A DNA stretch of 64,000 bases from Hamadaea flava (GCF_024172085.1 NZ_JAMZDZ010000001.1:7068001-7132000); one strand, 5' to 3'. Shown: positions 52,706 to 62,133, counted from the stretch's first letter. Notes: generated by a model not told the origin, from the letters alone. Numbers and translations are program-made.

Positions 52706-54007
52706 ATGGCAACCACCGACGATCTGCTGGCCCGCCACCGGGCCGTCCTGCCCGCCTGGGTCAGCCCGTTGTACGCCGAACCGATCGAGCTGGTGACGGG
52801 ATCGGGCTGCCGCGTCACCGACGCCGGCGGGCGTACCTATCTGGACTTCTTCGGCGGCGTGCTGACGACGTCCATCGGCTATGACGTCGCCGAGATCTCC
52901 GACGCCGTACGCCGTCAGGTCGGCACCGGCATCGCGCACTCCTCGACGCTGTACCTGATCCGGCAGCAGGTCGAGCTGGCCGAGAAGATCGCCCGGGTCT
53001 CCGGCATCCCGGACGCGAAGGTGTTCCTGGCCAACTCCGGCACCGAGGCGACCGAGACGGCGTTGCTGCTGGCGACCCAGGTCCGCCGCAGCAACCAGAT
53101 CCTGGCGATGCGCAACTCGTACCACGGGCGCAGCTTCGGCGCGCTCGGCGTCACGGGCAACCGCGGCTGGGCGGCGTCCTCGCTGACCCCGGTCAACGTC
53201 AGCTACCTGCACTCCGGCGACCGGCTGCGGGGACTGTTCGCCGGGCTCTCCGACGCCGACTACATCGGCAAGGCGGTCGAGGATCTGCGCGAGGTGCTGG
53301 CCACCACGACCAGCGGTGACGTCGCCTGCCTGATCGCGGAGCCGATTCAGGGCGTCGGCGGGTTCGTCGCCCCGCCCGACGGATTCTTCGGCGCGCTCAA
53401 GGAAGTCCTCGACGAGTACGGCATCCTCTGGGTCTCCGACGAGGTGCAGACCGGCTGGGGGCGTACGGGGGAGCACTTCTGGGGTTATCAGGCCCATGGC
53501 GCCGTGCCGGACATGCTGACCTTCGCCAAGGGCATCGGCAACGGGTACGCCCTCGGCGGGGTGGTGGCCCGCCCCGAGGTGATGGACTGCCTGACCGCGA
53601 CCTCGTTCAACACCTTCGGCGGCAACCCGATCTCCAGCGCCGCCGGCTCGGCGGTCCTCGACTACATCCTCGACCACGACCTGCAGGGCAACGCCGCCCG
53701 CGTCGGCGAGGTGCTGCACCGGGGACTCCGCGAGATCGCGGCCGCGTCGCCGATCGTCGCCGACGTCCGGGGCAAGGGCCTGATGCTGGCCGTCGAATTC
53801 GTGGAACCCGGGACGCTGACCCCGTCGCCGCGCGCGACGTTGGGCGTACTGGAGGAGTGCAAGGCGGCCGGGCTGCTGGTCGGCAAGGGCGGTCTCTACG
53901 GCAACGTGATCCGAATGGGTCCGCCGCTCACGCTGACCGAGGCGGAGGCCAAGGAAGGGCTGGGCATCCTGGCCCACGCCATCGAGACGGTCGGAGCGGC
54001 CCAGTGA
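52706..54007 (+). CDS. class III PLP-dependent aminotransferase (AGXT2/beta-alanine-type)
   Basis: The 433-residue enzyme transfers amino groups from an omega-amino acid or alanine. The fold signatures are FLANSGTEATETAL, YHGRSFGALGVTG, LIAEPIQGVGGFV, VSDEVQTGWGRTG and the PLP lysine in LTFAKGIGNGYALGG. Its stop overlaps the dehydrogenase start as GTGA. With PucR upstream and MmsA downstream, a beta-alanine (or beta-aminoisobutyrate) to semialdehyde step is the best inference. Confidence 0.9.
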   Translation: MATTDDLLARHRAVLPAWVSPLYAEPIELVTGSGCRVTDAGGRTYLDFFGGVLTTSIGYDVAEISDAVRRQVGTGIAHSSTLYLIRQQVELAEKIARVSGIPDAKVFLANSGTEATETALLLATQVRRSNQILAMRNSYHGRSFGALGVTGNRGWAASSLTPVNVSYLHSGDRLRGLFAGLSDADYIGKAVEDLREVLATTTSGDVACLIAEPIQGVGGFVAPPDGFFGALKEVLDEYGILWVSDEVQTGWGRTGEHFWGYQAHGAVPDMLTFAKGIGNGYALGGVVARPEVMDCLTATSFNTFGGNPISSAAGSAVLDYILDHDLQGNAARVGEVLHRGLREIAAASPIVADVRGKGLMLAVEFVEPGTLTPSPRATLGVLEECKAAGLLVGKGGLYGNVIRMGPPLTLTEAEAKEGLGILAHAIETVGAAQ

Positions 54008-55515
54008 AGAGCGGCCTTCTGAAGCACGTCAAGCACTACGTCGCGGGCAAGGACTGGGAGCAGCCAGGCGGCGCGGCCCGCCGGGGCGATCTCTACGACC
54101 CGGCCACGGGCGAAGTCACCGGGCACGTCGACTTCGCGTCTTCGGCGGACGTCGGCACCGTGGTCACGGCCGCGGCCGCGGCCTTCCCCGCCTGGCGCGA
54201 CGCCTCGCTCGCCAAGCGCACCGCCGTCATGTTCGCGCTGCGCCAGCTCGTCCACGAGCGGCGCGACGAACTCGCCGCCGCCATCACCGCCGAACACGGC
54301 AAGGTCCTCTCCGACGCCGCCGGCGAGGTGCAACGCGGCCTTGAGGTCATCGAGTACGCCTGTGGCATCCCGACCGCCCTGAAGGGCGGCTTCAGCGAGA
54401 ACGTCTCGACCGGAGTGGATTCGTACTCGATCCGTCAGCCGCTGGGCGTCGCCGCCGTGATCTCGCCGTTCAACTTCCCCGCGATGGTGCCGTTGTGGTT
54501 CGTGCCGATCGCGATCGCGGCGGGCAACACGGTCGTCCTGAAGCCGTCGGAGAAGGACCCGACGGCGTCGACGCTGCTCGCGGCGTGGTTCAGCGAGGCC
54601 GGGCTGCCCGACGGCGTCCTGAACGTCGTGCACGGCGACAAGGAGGCCGTCGACGCGCTCCTCGACCATCCGGACGTGAAGTCGGTGTCGTTCGTCGGCT
54701 CGACCCCGATCGCCCGGTACGTCTACGAGCGCGGCACCGCCAACGGCAAGCGCGTACAGGCGCTGGGCGGGGCGAAGAACCACATGGTGGTGCTGCCCGA
54801 CGCCGACCTCGACCTGGCCGCCGACGCGGCGGTCAGCGCCGGATTCGGCTCGGCCGGCGAACGGTGCATGGCGATCTCGGTCGTCGTCGCGGTCGAGCCG
54901 GTGGCCGACGAGCTGATCACGCGGATCACCGAGCGGATGGCCCGGATTCGCACCGGCGACGGCCGCCGCGGCTGCGACATGGGGCCGCTGGTCACCCGGG
55001 AGCACCGCGACAAGGTCGCCGGCTACCTGGCGGCAGGGGTACGCGAGGGCGCGAAGCTGGTGGTGGACGGCCGGACCGTCGAGCCCGACGGCGACCAGGC
55101 CGGGTTCTGGCTCGGCCCCACCCTGTTCGACGACGTCCGGCCGGAGATGACCGTCTACACGGACGAGATCTTCGGGCCGGTTCTCTCGATCGTGCGGGTC
55201 CGGACGTATGAGGAGGCAGTCGACCTGGTCAACGCGGGTCGCTACGGCAACGGCACGGCGATCTTCACCAACGACGGCGGGGCCGCGCGGCGGTACCAGC
55301 ACGAGGTGGAGGTCGGCATGATCGGGGTGAACGTCCCGATTCCGGTGCCGATGGCGTACTACTCCTTCGGTGGGTGGAAGGCGTCGCTGTTCGGTGACAC
55401 GCACGCGCACGGCGCCGAGGGCGTCCACTTCTTCACCCGCGGCAAAGTGGTTACCAGCCGTTGGCTCGACCCCTCGCATGGTGGGGTGAATCTGGGGTTC
55501 CCCACCCAAAACTGA
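54004..55515 (+). CDS. mmsA: CoA-acylating methylmalonate/malonate-semialdehyde dehydrogenase
   Basis: The 503-residue aldehyde dehydrogenase converts methylmalonate or malonate semialdehyde to propionyl- or acetyl-CoA. It is MmsA-like: SPFNFPAMVPLWFVPIAIAAGN, SFVGSTPIARYVYE, ALGGAKNHMVVLPDAD and catalytic Cys in GERCMAISVVVAV. The end reads VNVPIPVPMAYYSFGGWKASLFGD. Coupled translation with the aminotransferase supports a two-step pathway from an amino acid to acyl-CoA. Confidence 0.95.
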   Translation: MKSGLLKHVKHYVAGKDWEQPGGAARRGDLYDPATGEVTGHVDFASSADVGTVVTAAAAAFPAWRDASLAKRTAVMFALRQLVHERRDELAAAITAEHGKVLSDAAGEVQRGLEVIEYACGIPTALKGGFSENVSTGVDSYSIRQPLGVAAVISPFNFPAMVPLWFVPIAIAAGNTVVLKPSEKDPTASTLLAAWFSEAGLPDGVLNVVHGDKEAVDALLDHPDVKSVSFVGSTPIARYVYERGTANGKRVQALGGAKNHMVVLPDADLDLAADAAVSAGFGSAGERCMAISVVVAVEPVADELITRITERMARIRTGDGRRGCDMGPLVTREHRDKVAGYLAAGVREGAKLVVDGRTVEPDGDQAGFWLGPTLFDDVRPEMTVYTDEIFGPVLSIVRVRTYEEAVDLVNAGRYGNGTAIFTNDGGAARRYQHEVEVGMIGVNVPIPVPMAYYSFGGWKASLFGDTHAHGAEGVHFFTRGKVVTSRWLDPSHGGVNLGFPTQN

Positions 55516-55646
55516 TCATCATCCCGATCATCCTCGGCGTCTGGTTCGCCCCCATTTGTGGGCACCAGGCGCCGTTTTCATGGGCGATATTCTTACCAAA
55601 CGCGTGTCCGAATCATCCGATTACCAATTCGGGACCCCGGCCGCCC

Positions 55647-55664
55647 CGATCGGCCGACCGATCG
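55647..55664 (+). terminator. possible terminator after mmsA
   Basis: A perfect 7-bp stem CGATCGG/CCGATCG with a 4-nt loop, 132 bp after the mmsA stop. Confidence 0.4.
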
Positions 55665-55793
55665 ACGGCAGTGACCTTGGTCTCGCGCATCCGCCCTGGT
55701 AGGCGTGGTCGTGGCCAGTGTCACTGTGGCATTATCGGCCGGGCCAACCCCGGCGTCGGCTAGATAACGGGTTGGAAAACTTCCCCCAACTAC

Positions 55794-55828
55794 TTGACAA
55801 GGTAGCGGTTTTAGTAAGAACTTTTACC
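55794..55828 (+). promoter_or_regulatory. promoter and candidate operator of the rpiR-ngc locus
   Basis: TTGACA (55794-55799) and TAAGAA (55815-55820) form a sigma-70-like promoter with a short 15-bp spacer. The -10 overlaps the imperfect palindrome GTAAGAACTTTTAC (55814-55827). Overlap of a palindrome with the promoter suits autoregulation by the RpiR protein. Confidence 0.45.
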
Positions 55829-55887
55829 AACAACAGTAAACACTCCTGCGTATTAGTTGGGCTTCGAGCCGAAGGGGAATGCCGCTC

Positions 55888-56844
55888 ATGGATGGCGAGG
55901 TGACGGTCAGCACGGGACAGCCCGTGTCGGCCACCGCCGTACCTGCGGCCCGGAGCGCCGACGGCGAAACCGAGAGCCTGCTGACGCGCATCCGCGCGCA
56001 GCTCCCGGAGTTCACGGGGGCGTTGCGTCGGGTCGCTGATCATGTTCTGGCGGATCCGGCGGCGGCGGCGCGGGCGACGATCGTGGAGTTGGCGGAGCGT
56101 AGTGGGACCTCGCCGGCGACGGTGACCCGGTTCTGCCGGGCGTTGGGTTTCGACGGGTACGCGGATCTGCGGTTGGGGATCGCGGGGGAGACCGGCCGGT
56201 TGGCTCGGTCGGCCGGGTGGCAGGTCGACATCGGGCGGGAGATTCAGCCGACCGATCCGCTGGAGCGGGTGTTGTCGCAGTTGATGGCGGCGGACACCCT
56301 GGCGATGCGGGATACGGCGGCGCGGATCGATCTGTCGGCGGTGGAGCGGGCGGCGGATGCGATCGCGGCGGCGTCGCGGGTGGACATCTACGGGGCGTCG
56401 GGTAGTGCCCTGGTGGGTGAGGAGCTGCAGTTCTCGTTGCATCGGATCGGGATCGCGGCGTGGGCGTGGACCGACATCCACAACGGTCTGGCTTCGGCGG
56501 CTTTGCTGGGGCCGGGGGATGTGGCGTTGGGGATCTCGCACTCGGGGCAGACGCGGGAGACGATCGAGATGATCGCCGAGGCGGGCAGTCACGGTGCGAC
56601 CACGATCGCGTTGACCAGCTTCCCCCGCTCCCCGCTGGCGGACGTCGCCGACTTCGTGCTGTTGACGGCGACGCAGGCCACGACCTTCCGGCCGGACGCG
56701 TTGTCGGCGCGGCATCCGCAGCTGGTGGTGCTGGACCTGTTGTACATCGCGGTAGCGCAGCGCACGCATGAGCGCTCGCACGCGGCCTTTCAGCGTACGG
56801 CTCGTGCGGTGGAGGCCCATCGGATCAAGGAGGTCGCCGAATGA
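55888..56844 (+). CDS. RpiR/MurR-family transcriptional regulator
   Basis: The 318-residue regulator has an N-terminal RpiR helix-turn-helix (LADPAAAARATIVELAERSGTSPATVTRFCRALGFDGYADL, about 50-92) and a C-terminal SIS sugar-phosphate-binding domain with VDIYGASGSALVGEELQF and GISHSGQTRETIEMI. It precedes an N-acetylglucosamine-type ABC transporter and probably senses an amino-sugar phosphate. ATG 55879 and ATG 55888 are both possible; AAGGGG lies 11 nt before the latter. Confidence 0.9.
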   Translation: MDGEVTVSTGQPVSATAVPAARSADGETESLLTRIRAQLPEFTGALRRVADHVLADPAAAARATIVELAERSGTSPATVTRFCRALGFDGYADLRLGIAGETGRLARSAGWQVDIGREIQPTDPLERVLSQLMAADTLAMRDTAARIDLSAVERAADAIAAASRVDIYGASGSALVGEELQFSLHRIGIAAWAWTDIHNGLASAALLGPGDVALGISHSGQTRETIEMIAEAGSHGATTIALTSFPRSPLADVADFVLLTATQATTFRPDALSARHPQLVVLDLLYIAVAQRTHERSHAAFQRTARAVEAHRIKEVAE

Positions 56845-57013
56845 AGGACCTCCGCTCAGTCTTCGACGCGGCGCCGACGCCGCACCGCGTCGAGGTCCCT
56901 TCGGGGATGTGTTTCATGACCGTCCTCTTGGGGACGAACGCCAACCCTTACCTCGAGTCGCGGTGTGCCGGACGTCTCCGGCCCATCGCCTGACCCGTAC
57001 CGAGGAGACAAAG

Positions 57014-58441
57014 ATGTCCAACTCCCCCTCTGAGCTGAGCCGCCGCACGGTTCTGCGCCGTGCCGCGGTGGCCGGCGCGCTCGCCGTGCCCGCCGTCAGC
57101 TTCCTGGCCGCCTGCAGTGACGACGACAAGGGCGGCGACACCGGCGGCACGGCCAAGACCCCGACCAACCCGTTCGGCATGAAGGAAGACGCGACCGTCG
57201 AGGTCGTCATCTTCGATGGTGGCTACGGTCAGAAGTACGCGACCGACGGCCTCGAGCCGAACTTCAAGACCGCGTGGCCGAAGGCGACCGTCAAGCACAC
57301 CGCCACCCAGGACATCACGGCGCTGGTGCAGCCGCGGTTCCAGGGCGGCAACCCGCCGGAGTTCGTGAACAACTCCGGCACGAAGTCGATGGACTTCGGT
57401 GCCCTGGTCGCCGACGAGCAGCTCGCCGACCTGACCGAGCTGTGGGACGCGCCGTCGGTCGACGACCCGAACAAGAAGGTCCGCGACACCGTGTTCGCCG
57501 GCACCGTCGACGCGGGTTCGTTCAACGGCAAGCCGTTCGTGCTGTACTACGTGTCGACCGTGTTCGGCATCTGGCACTCCGGCAAGTTGTTCAAGGACAA
57601 CGGCTGGGAGGCCCCGAAGGACTGGGCCGGCTTCCTCGCGCTGTGCGAGAAGATCAAGGCCAAGGGCATCACGCCGTACGGCTACGCGGGCGCCAACGCC
57701 GCGTACTACCAGTGGAACGTGATCCTGGTCCAGGCCGCGAAGATCGGCGGCGGCGACATCCTGAAGAACATCGACAACCTCGAAGACGGCGCGTGGACCA
57801 ACGAGGCCGTCGTCAAGGCGGCTTCCGCGTGGGGCACCCTGGCGTCGAAGGGTTACATCAACCCGGCGTTCGAGGGCCTCAAGCACACCGAGGTGCAGCT
57901 CCAGCAGAACCAGTACAAGCTGGCGATGTACCCGTCGGGCGACTGGCTGGAGGGCGAGCAGGCCGCCACCACGCCGAAGGACTTCGAGTACCAGCTGGCG
58001 CCGGTTCCGGCGTACGACGGCTCCGACAAGCTGTCGCCGGGTGCCGTTCGCTCGGCGGCCGGTGAGGGCTACTTCGTCTCGAAGTCCTCGGCCAACAAGG
58101 CGGCGGGCCTGGAGTTCATGCGCCAGATGCTGTCCAAGAAGAGCGCCCGCGCGTTCACCGAGATCACCGAGGCGCACGCGCCGACCGTGGTCGCGGGCGC
58201 GTCGGACGGCTTCGCCTTCCCGGCCGGTGTCAAGAGCTCGCAGGCTGCTCTTGCCGCGGCGGGCAAGGATGTCGTTACCCTCTTCTTCGACGGCTGGTAC
58301 CAGGACCTCGACAAGGAGGCCCGCGCCGCCACCAACGAGCTCATGTTCGGCCGCATCGACGGCAAGGCGTGGGCCGAGCGGATCCAGAAGAAGGCGGACG
58401 CCATCAAGAAGGACGCGTCCATCACCAAGTTCAAGCGCTGA
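57014..58441 (+). CDS. ngcE: N-acetylglucosamine/chitobiose ABC transporter substrate-binding lipoprotein
   Basis: The 475-residue receptor resembles Streptomyces NgcE, which binds N-acetylglucosamine and diacetylchitobiose. The twin-arginine start SRRTVLRRAAVAG and lipobox FLAAC indicate Tat export of a lipoprotein. NPFGMKEDATVEVVIFDGGYG, QPRFQGGNPPEFVNNSG and DAPSVDDPNKKVRDTVFAGTV closely recall NgcE. ATG has GAGGAG 6 nt upstream. Two permease genes follow. No ATPase gene is present; such systems usually share MsiK encoded elsewhere. Confidence 0.88.
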   Translation: MSNSPSELSRRTVLRRAAVAGALAVPAVSFLAACSDDDKGGDTGGTAKTPTNPFGMKEDATVEVVIFDGGYGQKYATDGLEPNFKTAWPKATVKHTATQDITALVQPRFQGGNPPEFVNNSGTKSMDFGALVADEQLADLTELWDAPSVDDPNKKVRDTVFAGTVDAGSFNGKPFVLYYVSTVFGIWHSGKLFKDNGWEAPKDWAGFLALCEKIKAKGITPYGYAGANAAYYQWNVILVQAAKIGGGDILKNIDNLEDGAWTNEAVVKAASAWGTLASKGYINPAFEGLKHTEVQLQQNQYKLAMYPSGDWLEGEQAATTPKDFEYQLAPVPAYDGSDKLSPGAVRSAAGEGYFVSKSSANKAAGLEFMRQMLSKKSARAFTEITEAHAPTVVAGASDGFAFPAGVKSSQAALAAAGKDVVTLFFDGWYQDLDKEARAATNELMFGRIDGKAWAERIQKKADAIKKDASITKFKR

Positions 58442-58459
58442 TTTAGGAGCGTTGGGATC

Positions 58460-59374
58460 ATGCGGCACGGCAAGTACCCGTTCGTGGCGGGCTTCCTGTT
58501 CCTGCCGGTCCTCTTGTATGTAACGTTCGTCATCTATCCGACGTTGCGAACGTTCTACATCTCGATGACCGCGTGGCGGGGCTTCTCGGTTGCGCCGAAG
58601 TGGATCGGTTTCGACAACTACAAGCAGTTGTTCGACGACGACCGCTTCTGGCAGGCCATCAAGCACCACCTTGAACTGTTGGTTGCCCTGCCGCTGATCA
58701 CCATCGCGGTCGCCCTGTTCTTCGCGTTCCTGTTGAACGTGGGCGGCGGCTCCAAGGGCGGAGTACGGACCGGGGTCTGGGGGTCGAAGTTCTACCGGGT
58801 GGTGTTCTTCCTCCCCCAGGTCCTGGCCATCGCCATCGTCGGCGTGATGTTCCAGACGGTCTACCGTCCGGACAACACCGGCCTGGTGAACGGGGTGCTC
58901 ACCAAGCTCGGGTTCGATCCGGTCGCCCTGCTGGTCAACAAGAACACCGCGCTGTGGGCGATCATGTTCGTCGCCATCTGGCAGGCGATCGGCTTCTACG
59001 TGGTGCTGTTCTCGGCCGGGATGGCCAGCATCCCCGCCGAGATCTACGAGGCCGCCGAACTCGACGGAGCCTCCCGCTTCTCGCTGTTCTTCCGGGTCAC
59101 GCTGCCGCTGCTGTGGGACACGATCCAGGTCGCCTGGGTCTATCTGGGCATCGCCGCCTTCGACTTCTTCGCGCTCGTCAACGTGCTGGCGCAGGACGGC
59201 GGCTACGGTGGCCCGGACGGTGCGACCACGACACTGGCGACCGAGCTGTATTACGCGGCGTCGAAGAGCAAGCTCGGCTACGCGTCGGCGATCGGTGTCG
59301 TCCTCTTCTTCTTGACGCTGACCTTCGCCGCACTGACACTGCGTGTCACCAAGCGCGAAACCATCGAGTACTGA
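58460..59374 (+). CDS. ngcF: sugar ABC transporter permease, MalF-type
   Basis: The 304-residue membrane subunit has six predicted helices and the coupling motif YEAAELDGASRFSLFFRVTLPLL. The opening FLFLPVLLYVTFVIYPTLRTFYISM and WIGFDNYKQLF is typical of MalF/UgpA permeases. ATG starts 18 bp after ngcE, and ngcG follows after 12 bp. Confidence 0.92.
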   Translation: MRHGKYPFVAGFLFLPVLLYVTFVIYPTLRTFYISMTAWRGFSVAPKWIGFDNYKQLFDDDRFWQAIKHHLELLVALPLITIAVALFFAFLLNVGGGSKGGVRTGVWGSKFYRVVFFLPQVLAIAIVGVMFQTVYRPDNTGLVNGVLTKLGFDPVALLVNKNTALWAIMFVAIWQAIGFYVVLFSAGMASIPAEIYEAAELDGASRFSLFFRVTLPLLWDTIQVAWVYLGIAAFDFFALVNVLAQDGGYGGPDGATTTLATELYYAASKSKLGYASAIGVVLFFLTLTFAALTLRVTKRETIEY

Positions 59375-59386
59375 TCGGGAACCGCG

Positions 59387-60304
59387 ATGACGACGAACAC
59401 CACCCCTGCGCAGGACCGTCTTCCGGCCTCCGCAAGCCCGGCCGCTCGTGCGGCGGCGGGCCGCCAGAAGCGGGAGATCCGCTTCTTCTCCCGGCTCAGC
59501 AGCATCTCGCTGATGGTCTGGTCGGTCATCATCCTGGGCCCGCTCATCTGGGTCTTCCTCTCCTCCTTCAAGTCGCCGGAGGAGATCTTCAGCAGCCCGT
59601 GGACGCTGCCGGCGGAGCTGCGGTGGGACAACTGGGGGCGCGCCTGGAACACCGCGCACATCGGCACCTACATGATCAACAGTGTGATCGTGGTGGGCAT
59701 CAGCACCATCGGCACGATGCTGCTCGGCTCGATGGCCGCCTACGTGCTCGCGCGGTACAAGTTCTTCGGCAACCGTTTCATCTACTACCTGTTCGTCTCG
59801 GGCCTGGCCTTCCCGGTCTTCCTCGCGCTCGTGCCGCTCTTCTTCGTCGTACGCGACCTGGGCCTGCTGGGCACGAAGACCGGCCTGATCCTGGTCTACA
59901 TCTCCTACTCGCTGCCGTTCACGGTCTTCTTCCTCAGCGCCTTCTTCAAGACGCTGCCGACCTCGGTGGCCGAGGCGGCGATGATCGACGGCGCCGGGCA
60001 CGTGAAGCTGTTCTTCCGGGTCATGATGCCGATGGCGAAGTCCGGCTTGATCAGCGTGGGCATCTTCAACGTCATCGGGCAGTGGGCGCAGTACCTCCTG
60101 CCGGTCTACCTGGTGCCCGGCGGTTACGAGAAGAACTGGGTGCTCACCCAGGGCATCGCCGAGATCTCGACCCAGGCCGGCTTCAAGTCCGACTGGGGCG
60201 CGCTGTTCGCGGCGATCACCATCGCGATCCTCCCGATGATCATCGTCTACGCCGTCATGCAGCGGCAGATCCAGGCGGGCCTCACCGCCGGCGCGGTCAA
60301 GTAG
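59387..60304 (+). CDS. ngcG: sugar ABC transporter permease, MalG-type
   Basis: The 305-residue second permease has six helices and the coupling motif VAEAAMIDGAGHVKLFFRVMMPM. VFLSSFKSPEEIF and the C-terminal VMQRQIQAGLTAGAVK are typical of the MalG group. It completes the ngcEFG-type importer and is followed by a strong terminator. Confidence 0.92.
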   Translation: MTTNTTPAQDRLPASASPAARAAAGRQKREIRFFSRLSSISLMVWSVIILGPLIWVFLSSFKSPEEIFSSPWTLPAELRWDNWGRAWNTAHIGTYMINSVIVVGISTIGTMLLGSMAAYVLARYKFFGNRFIYYLFVSGLAFPVFLALVPLFFVVRDLGLLGTKTGLILVYISYSLPFTVFFLSAFFKTLPTSVAEAAMIDGAGHVKLFFRVMMPMAKSGLISVGIFNVIGQWAQYLLPVYLVPGGYEKNWVLTQGIAEISTQAGFKSDWGALFAAITIAILPMIIVYAVMQRQIQAGLTAGAVK

Positions 60305-60320
60305 ACCACCTGTCCCCTCG

Positions 60321-60354
60321 AACGAGCCGATCTCCGCGTGGAGGTCGGCTCGTT
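60321..60354 (+). terminator. terminator after ngcG
   Basis: The 10-bp arms AACGAGCCGA/TCGGCTCGTT extend inward by CTCC/GGAG across one mismatch around a GCGT loop, and end in TTT. Confidence 0.9.
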
Positions 60355-60374
60355 TGTCGTACGGGGAACGCAGA

Positions 60375-62039
60375 ATGAGCAGCGTGATCGTCGCCGTCGC
60401 ACCGGACCAGTCGGGGGGTGCCGTCGTCCAGCCGCTCGGGCCGGACGGCGCTCCGACGGCGGAGCCACGCCGCGTCACCGAGCTGGCCGCCGAGCTTCGC
60501 GCCCAGCCCGAGGCACGCTGGGTGTGGCCGAGTTCGGAGACGAGCTACCCGGCGATCCTGGACGCTGCGGTGCGCGTACCACGGTGTCATGACCTGGAGA
60601 TGACCGAAGCCCTGCTGGTCGGCGCGGAGGGTGAGTGGGGCGCGCCCCGGTCGATGGCGGCCGCGTGGGCGCGCCTGACCGGCGGACCGGTGCCTCCCGA
60701 TCCTCCGGTACGCCAAGCCGCACCGCCCGGCGAAGCGCAAGGGACCCTGTTCGGCGAGCCCAGCGCGGTCGCCGAGGCCACCATCGAGCAGGTCACCGGG
60801 GTGTACGCCGCCCAGGTGAAGCGGATGGCGGCCACGGCCGACCCGGCGCGGTTCCGCATGCTGGTGGCGGCCGAGTCGGCCAGCGCGCTGATCGCCGTCG
60901 AGATGGCCCGGGCGGGGCTGCCGTGGCACGCGCCGACTCACGACCAACTGCTCACCGACCTGCTGGGCGCGCGCCGACCGGCCGGTGGGCCGCCGCAGAA
61001 GCTGGTCGAGCTGACCGAGCAGATCTGCGAGTCGCTGGCGAGCCCGGGGCTGCGTCCCGATTCGCCGGCCGAGCTGCGGCGCGCGCTGCGCAAGGCGGGC
61101 ATCGACGTGCCGAACACCCGGGCGTGGGTGCTCAAGCAGGTCGAGCACCCGGCGATCGAGCCGATCCTGCACTACAAGGAGCTGTACCGGATCTGGACCG
61201 CGCACGGCTGGTCGTGGCGGCAACAGTGGGTTCGGGAGGGCCGGTTCCATCCGGCGTACGTGCCGGGCGGGGTGGTCAGCGGTCGCTGGGCGACCCGGGG
61301 CGGCGGCGCGCTCCAGATCCCGGCCGTGCTGCGCGGGGCGGTACGCGCCGATCCCGGCCGTCGCCTGGTCGTCGCCGACGCTGGTCAGCTCGAACCACGC
61401 ATCCTCGCGGCGGTGTCCCGCGATCCCGGGCTGTGCAAGGCGGCCGGGCCGGGCGACATCTACACCGGGCTGGAGGGATTCGCCGACCGCGCCACTGCGA
61501 AGATCGCCCTCCTGGGCGCGATGTACGGGCAGACCGGCGGCCAGGCGGCCCCGGCACTCGCCGTCCTCAAAGGACGCTATCCGCGCGCCTGGGCGGTCGT
61601 GGAAGACGCCGCGCGTACGGGGGAGAGCGGGGGTCTCGTGCGCTCCTGGCTCGGCCGCACGTGTCCGCGACCCGGGGCCGCCCCCGAATCCGAGGGTGAC
61701 TGGTTCAACAGCCGCGACGGGGACCTGCGTACGTCGGCGGGTCAGCGCGCCCGGGGCCGGTTCACCCGCAACTTCGTGATCCAGGCGACCGCCGCCGAAT
61801 GGGCCGCGACCCTGCTCGCCCTCGTCCGCTCCCGGCTCTGGGACGTCGACGCCGAACTCGTGTTCTTCCAGCACGACGAGGTGATCCTCGACTGCTCCAC
61901 CGCCTGTGCCGACGACGTCGCCGTGGTGCTGCAGGAGTGCGCCGACGAGGCCGGGCGGTTGCTGTTCGGGTCGACGGGCGTCCACTTCGTCATGGACGCC
62001 AAGGTCGTCGGGGCGTACTCGGACGCCAAGCCTTCATAA
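60375..62039 (+). CDS. family-A DNA polymerase-like protein (bifunctional 3'-5' exonuclease/polymerase group)
   Basis: The 554-residue protein has a PolA-type C-terminal domain: motif A VVADAGQLEPRILA (Asp, Glu and Arg kept, Tyr-Ser changed), a motif B equivalent around AKIALLGAMYGQTGG, and motif C FFQHDEVILD. The N-terminal 150 residues do not show an obvious complete DEDD exonuclease set. It matches a second PolA-like protein common in actinobacteria, distinct from replicative PolA. Role unproven; repair is possible. Confidence 0.87.
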   Translation: MSSVIVAVAPDQSGGAVVQPLGPDGAPTAEPRRVTELAAELRAQPEARWVWPSSETSYPAILDAAVRVPRCHDLEMTEALLVGAEGEWGAPRSMAAAWARLTGGPVPPDPPVRQAAPPGEAQGTLFGEPSAVAEATIEQVTGVYAAQVKRMAATADPARFRMLVAAESASALIAVEMARAGLPWHAPTHDQLLTDLLGARRPAGGPPQKLVELTEQICESLASPGLRPDSPAELRRALRKAGIDVPNTRAWVLKQVEHPAIEPILHYKELYRIWTAHGWSWRQQWVREGRFHPAYVPGGVVSGRWATRGGGALQIPAVLRGAVRADPGRRLVVADAGQLEPRILAAVSRDPGLCKAAGPGDIYTGLEGFADRATAKIALLGAMYGQTGGQAAPALAVLKGRYPRAWAVVEDAARTGESGGLVRSWLGRTCPRPGAAPESEGDWFNSRDGDLRTSAGQRARGRFTRNFVIQATAAEWAATLLALVRSRLWDVDAELVFFQHDEVILDCSTACADDVAVVLQECADEAGRLLFGSTGVHFVMDAKVVGAYSDAKPS

Positions 62040-62133
62040 GGCGGCTCCACAAGCCGCGCTCACGCTCGGCTCACGCTCGGCGCATCCTCCGCGTTCACGC
62101 TCGGCTCACGCTCGGCGGTCAGCCCGCCGCGCG

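Larger units (their letters stand above)
55516..55887. other. intergenic region with rpiR promoter
   Basis: These 372 bp are more AT-rich than the surroundings. They hold a palindrome CGATCGG-ccga-CCGATCG (55647-55664) that may end the mmsA transcript, and the promoter of the RpiR gene. No ORF with normal codon structure is seen. Confidence 0.6.

Noticed and set aside
56948-60478. An 1176-codon minus-strand open frame
   Set aside because: It is antisense to ngcEFG, which have family motifs, ribosome sites and normal codon bias; the frame shows low-complexity Arg/Asp/Val sequence without domains.
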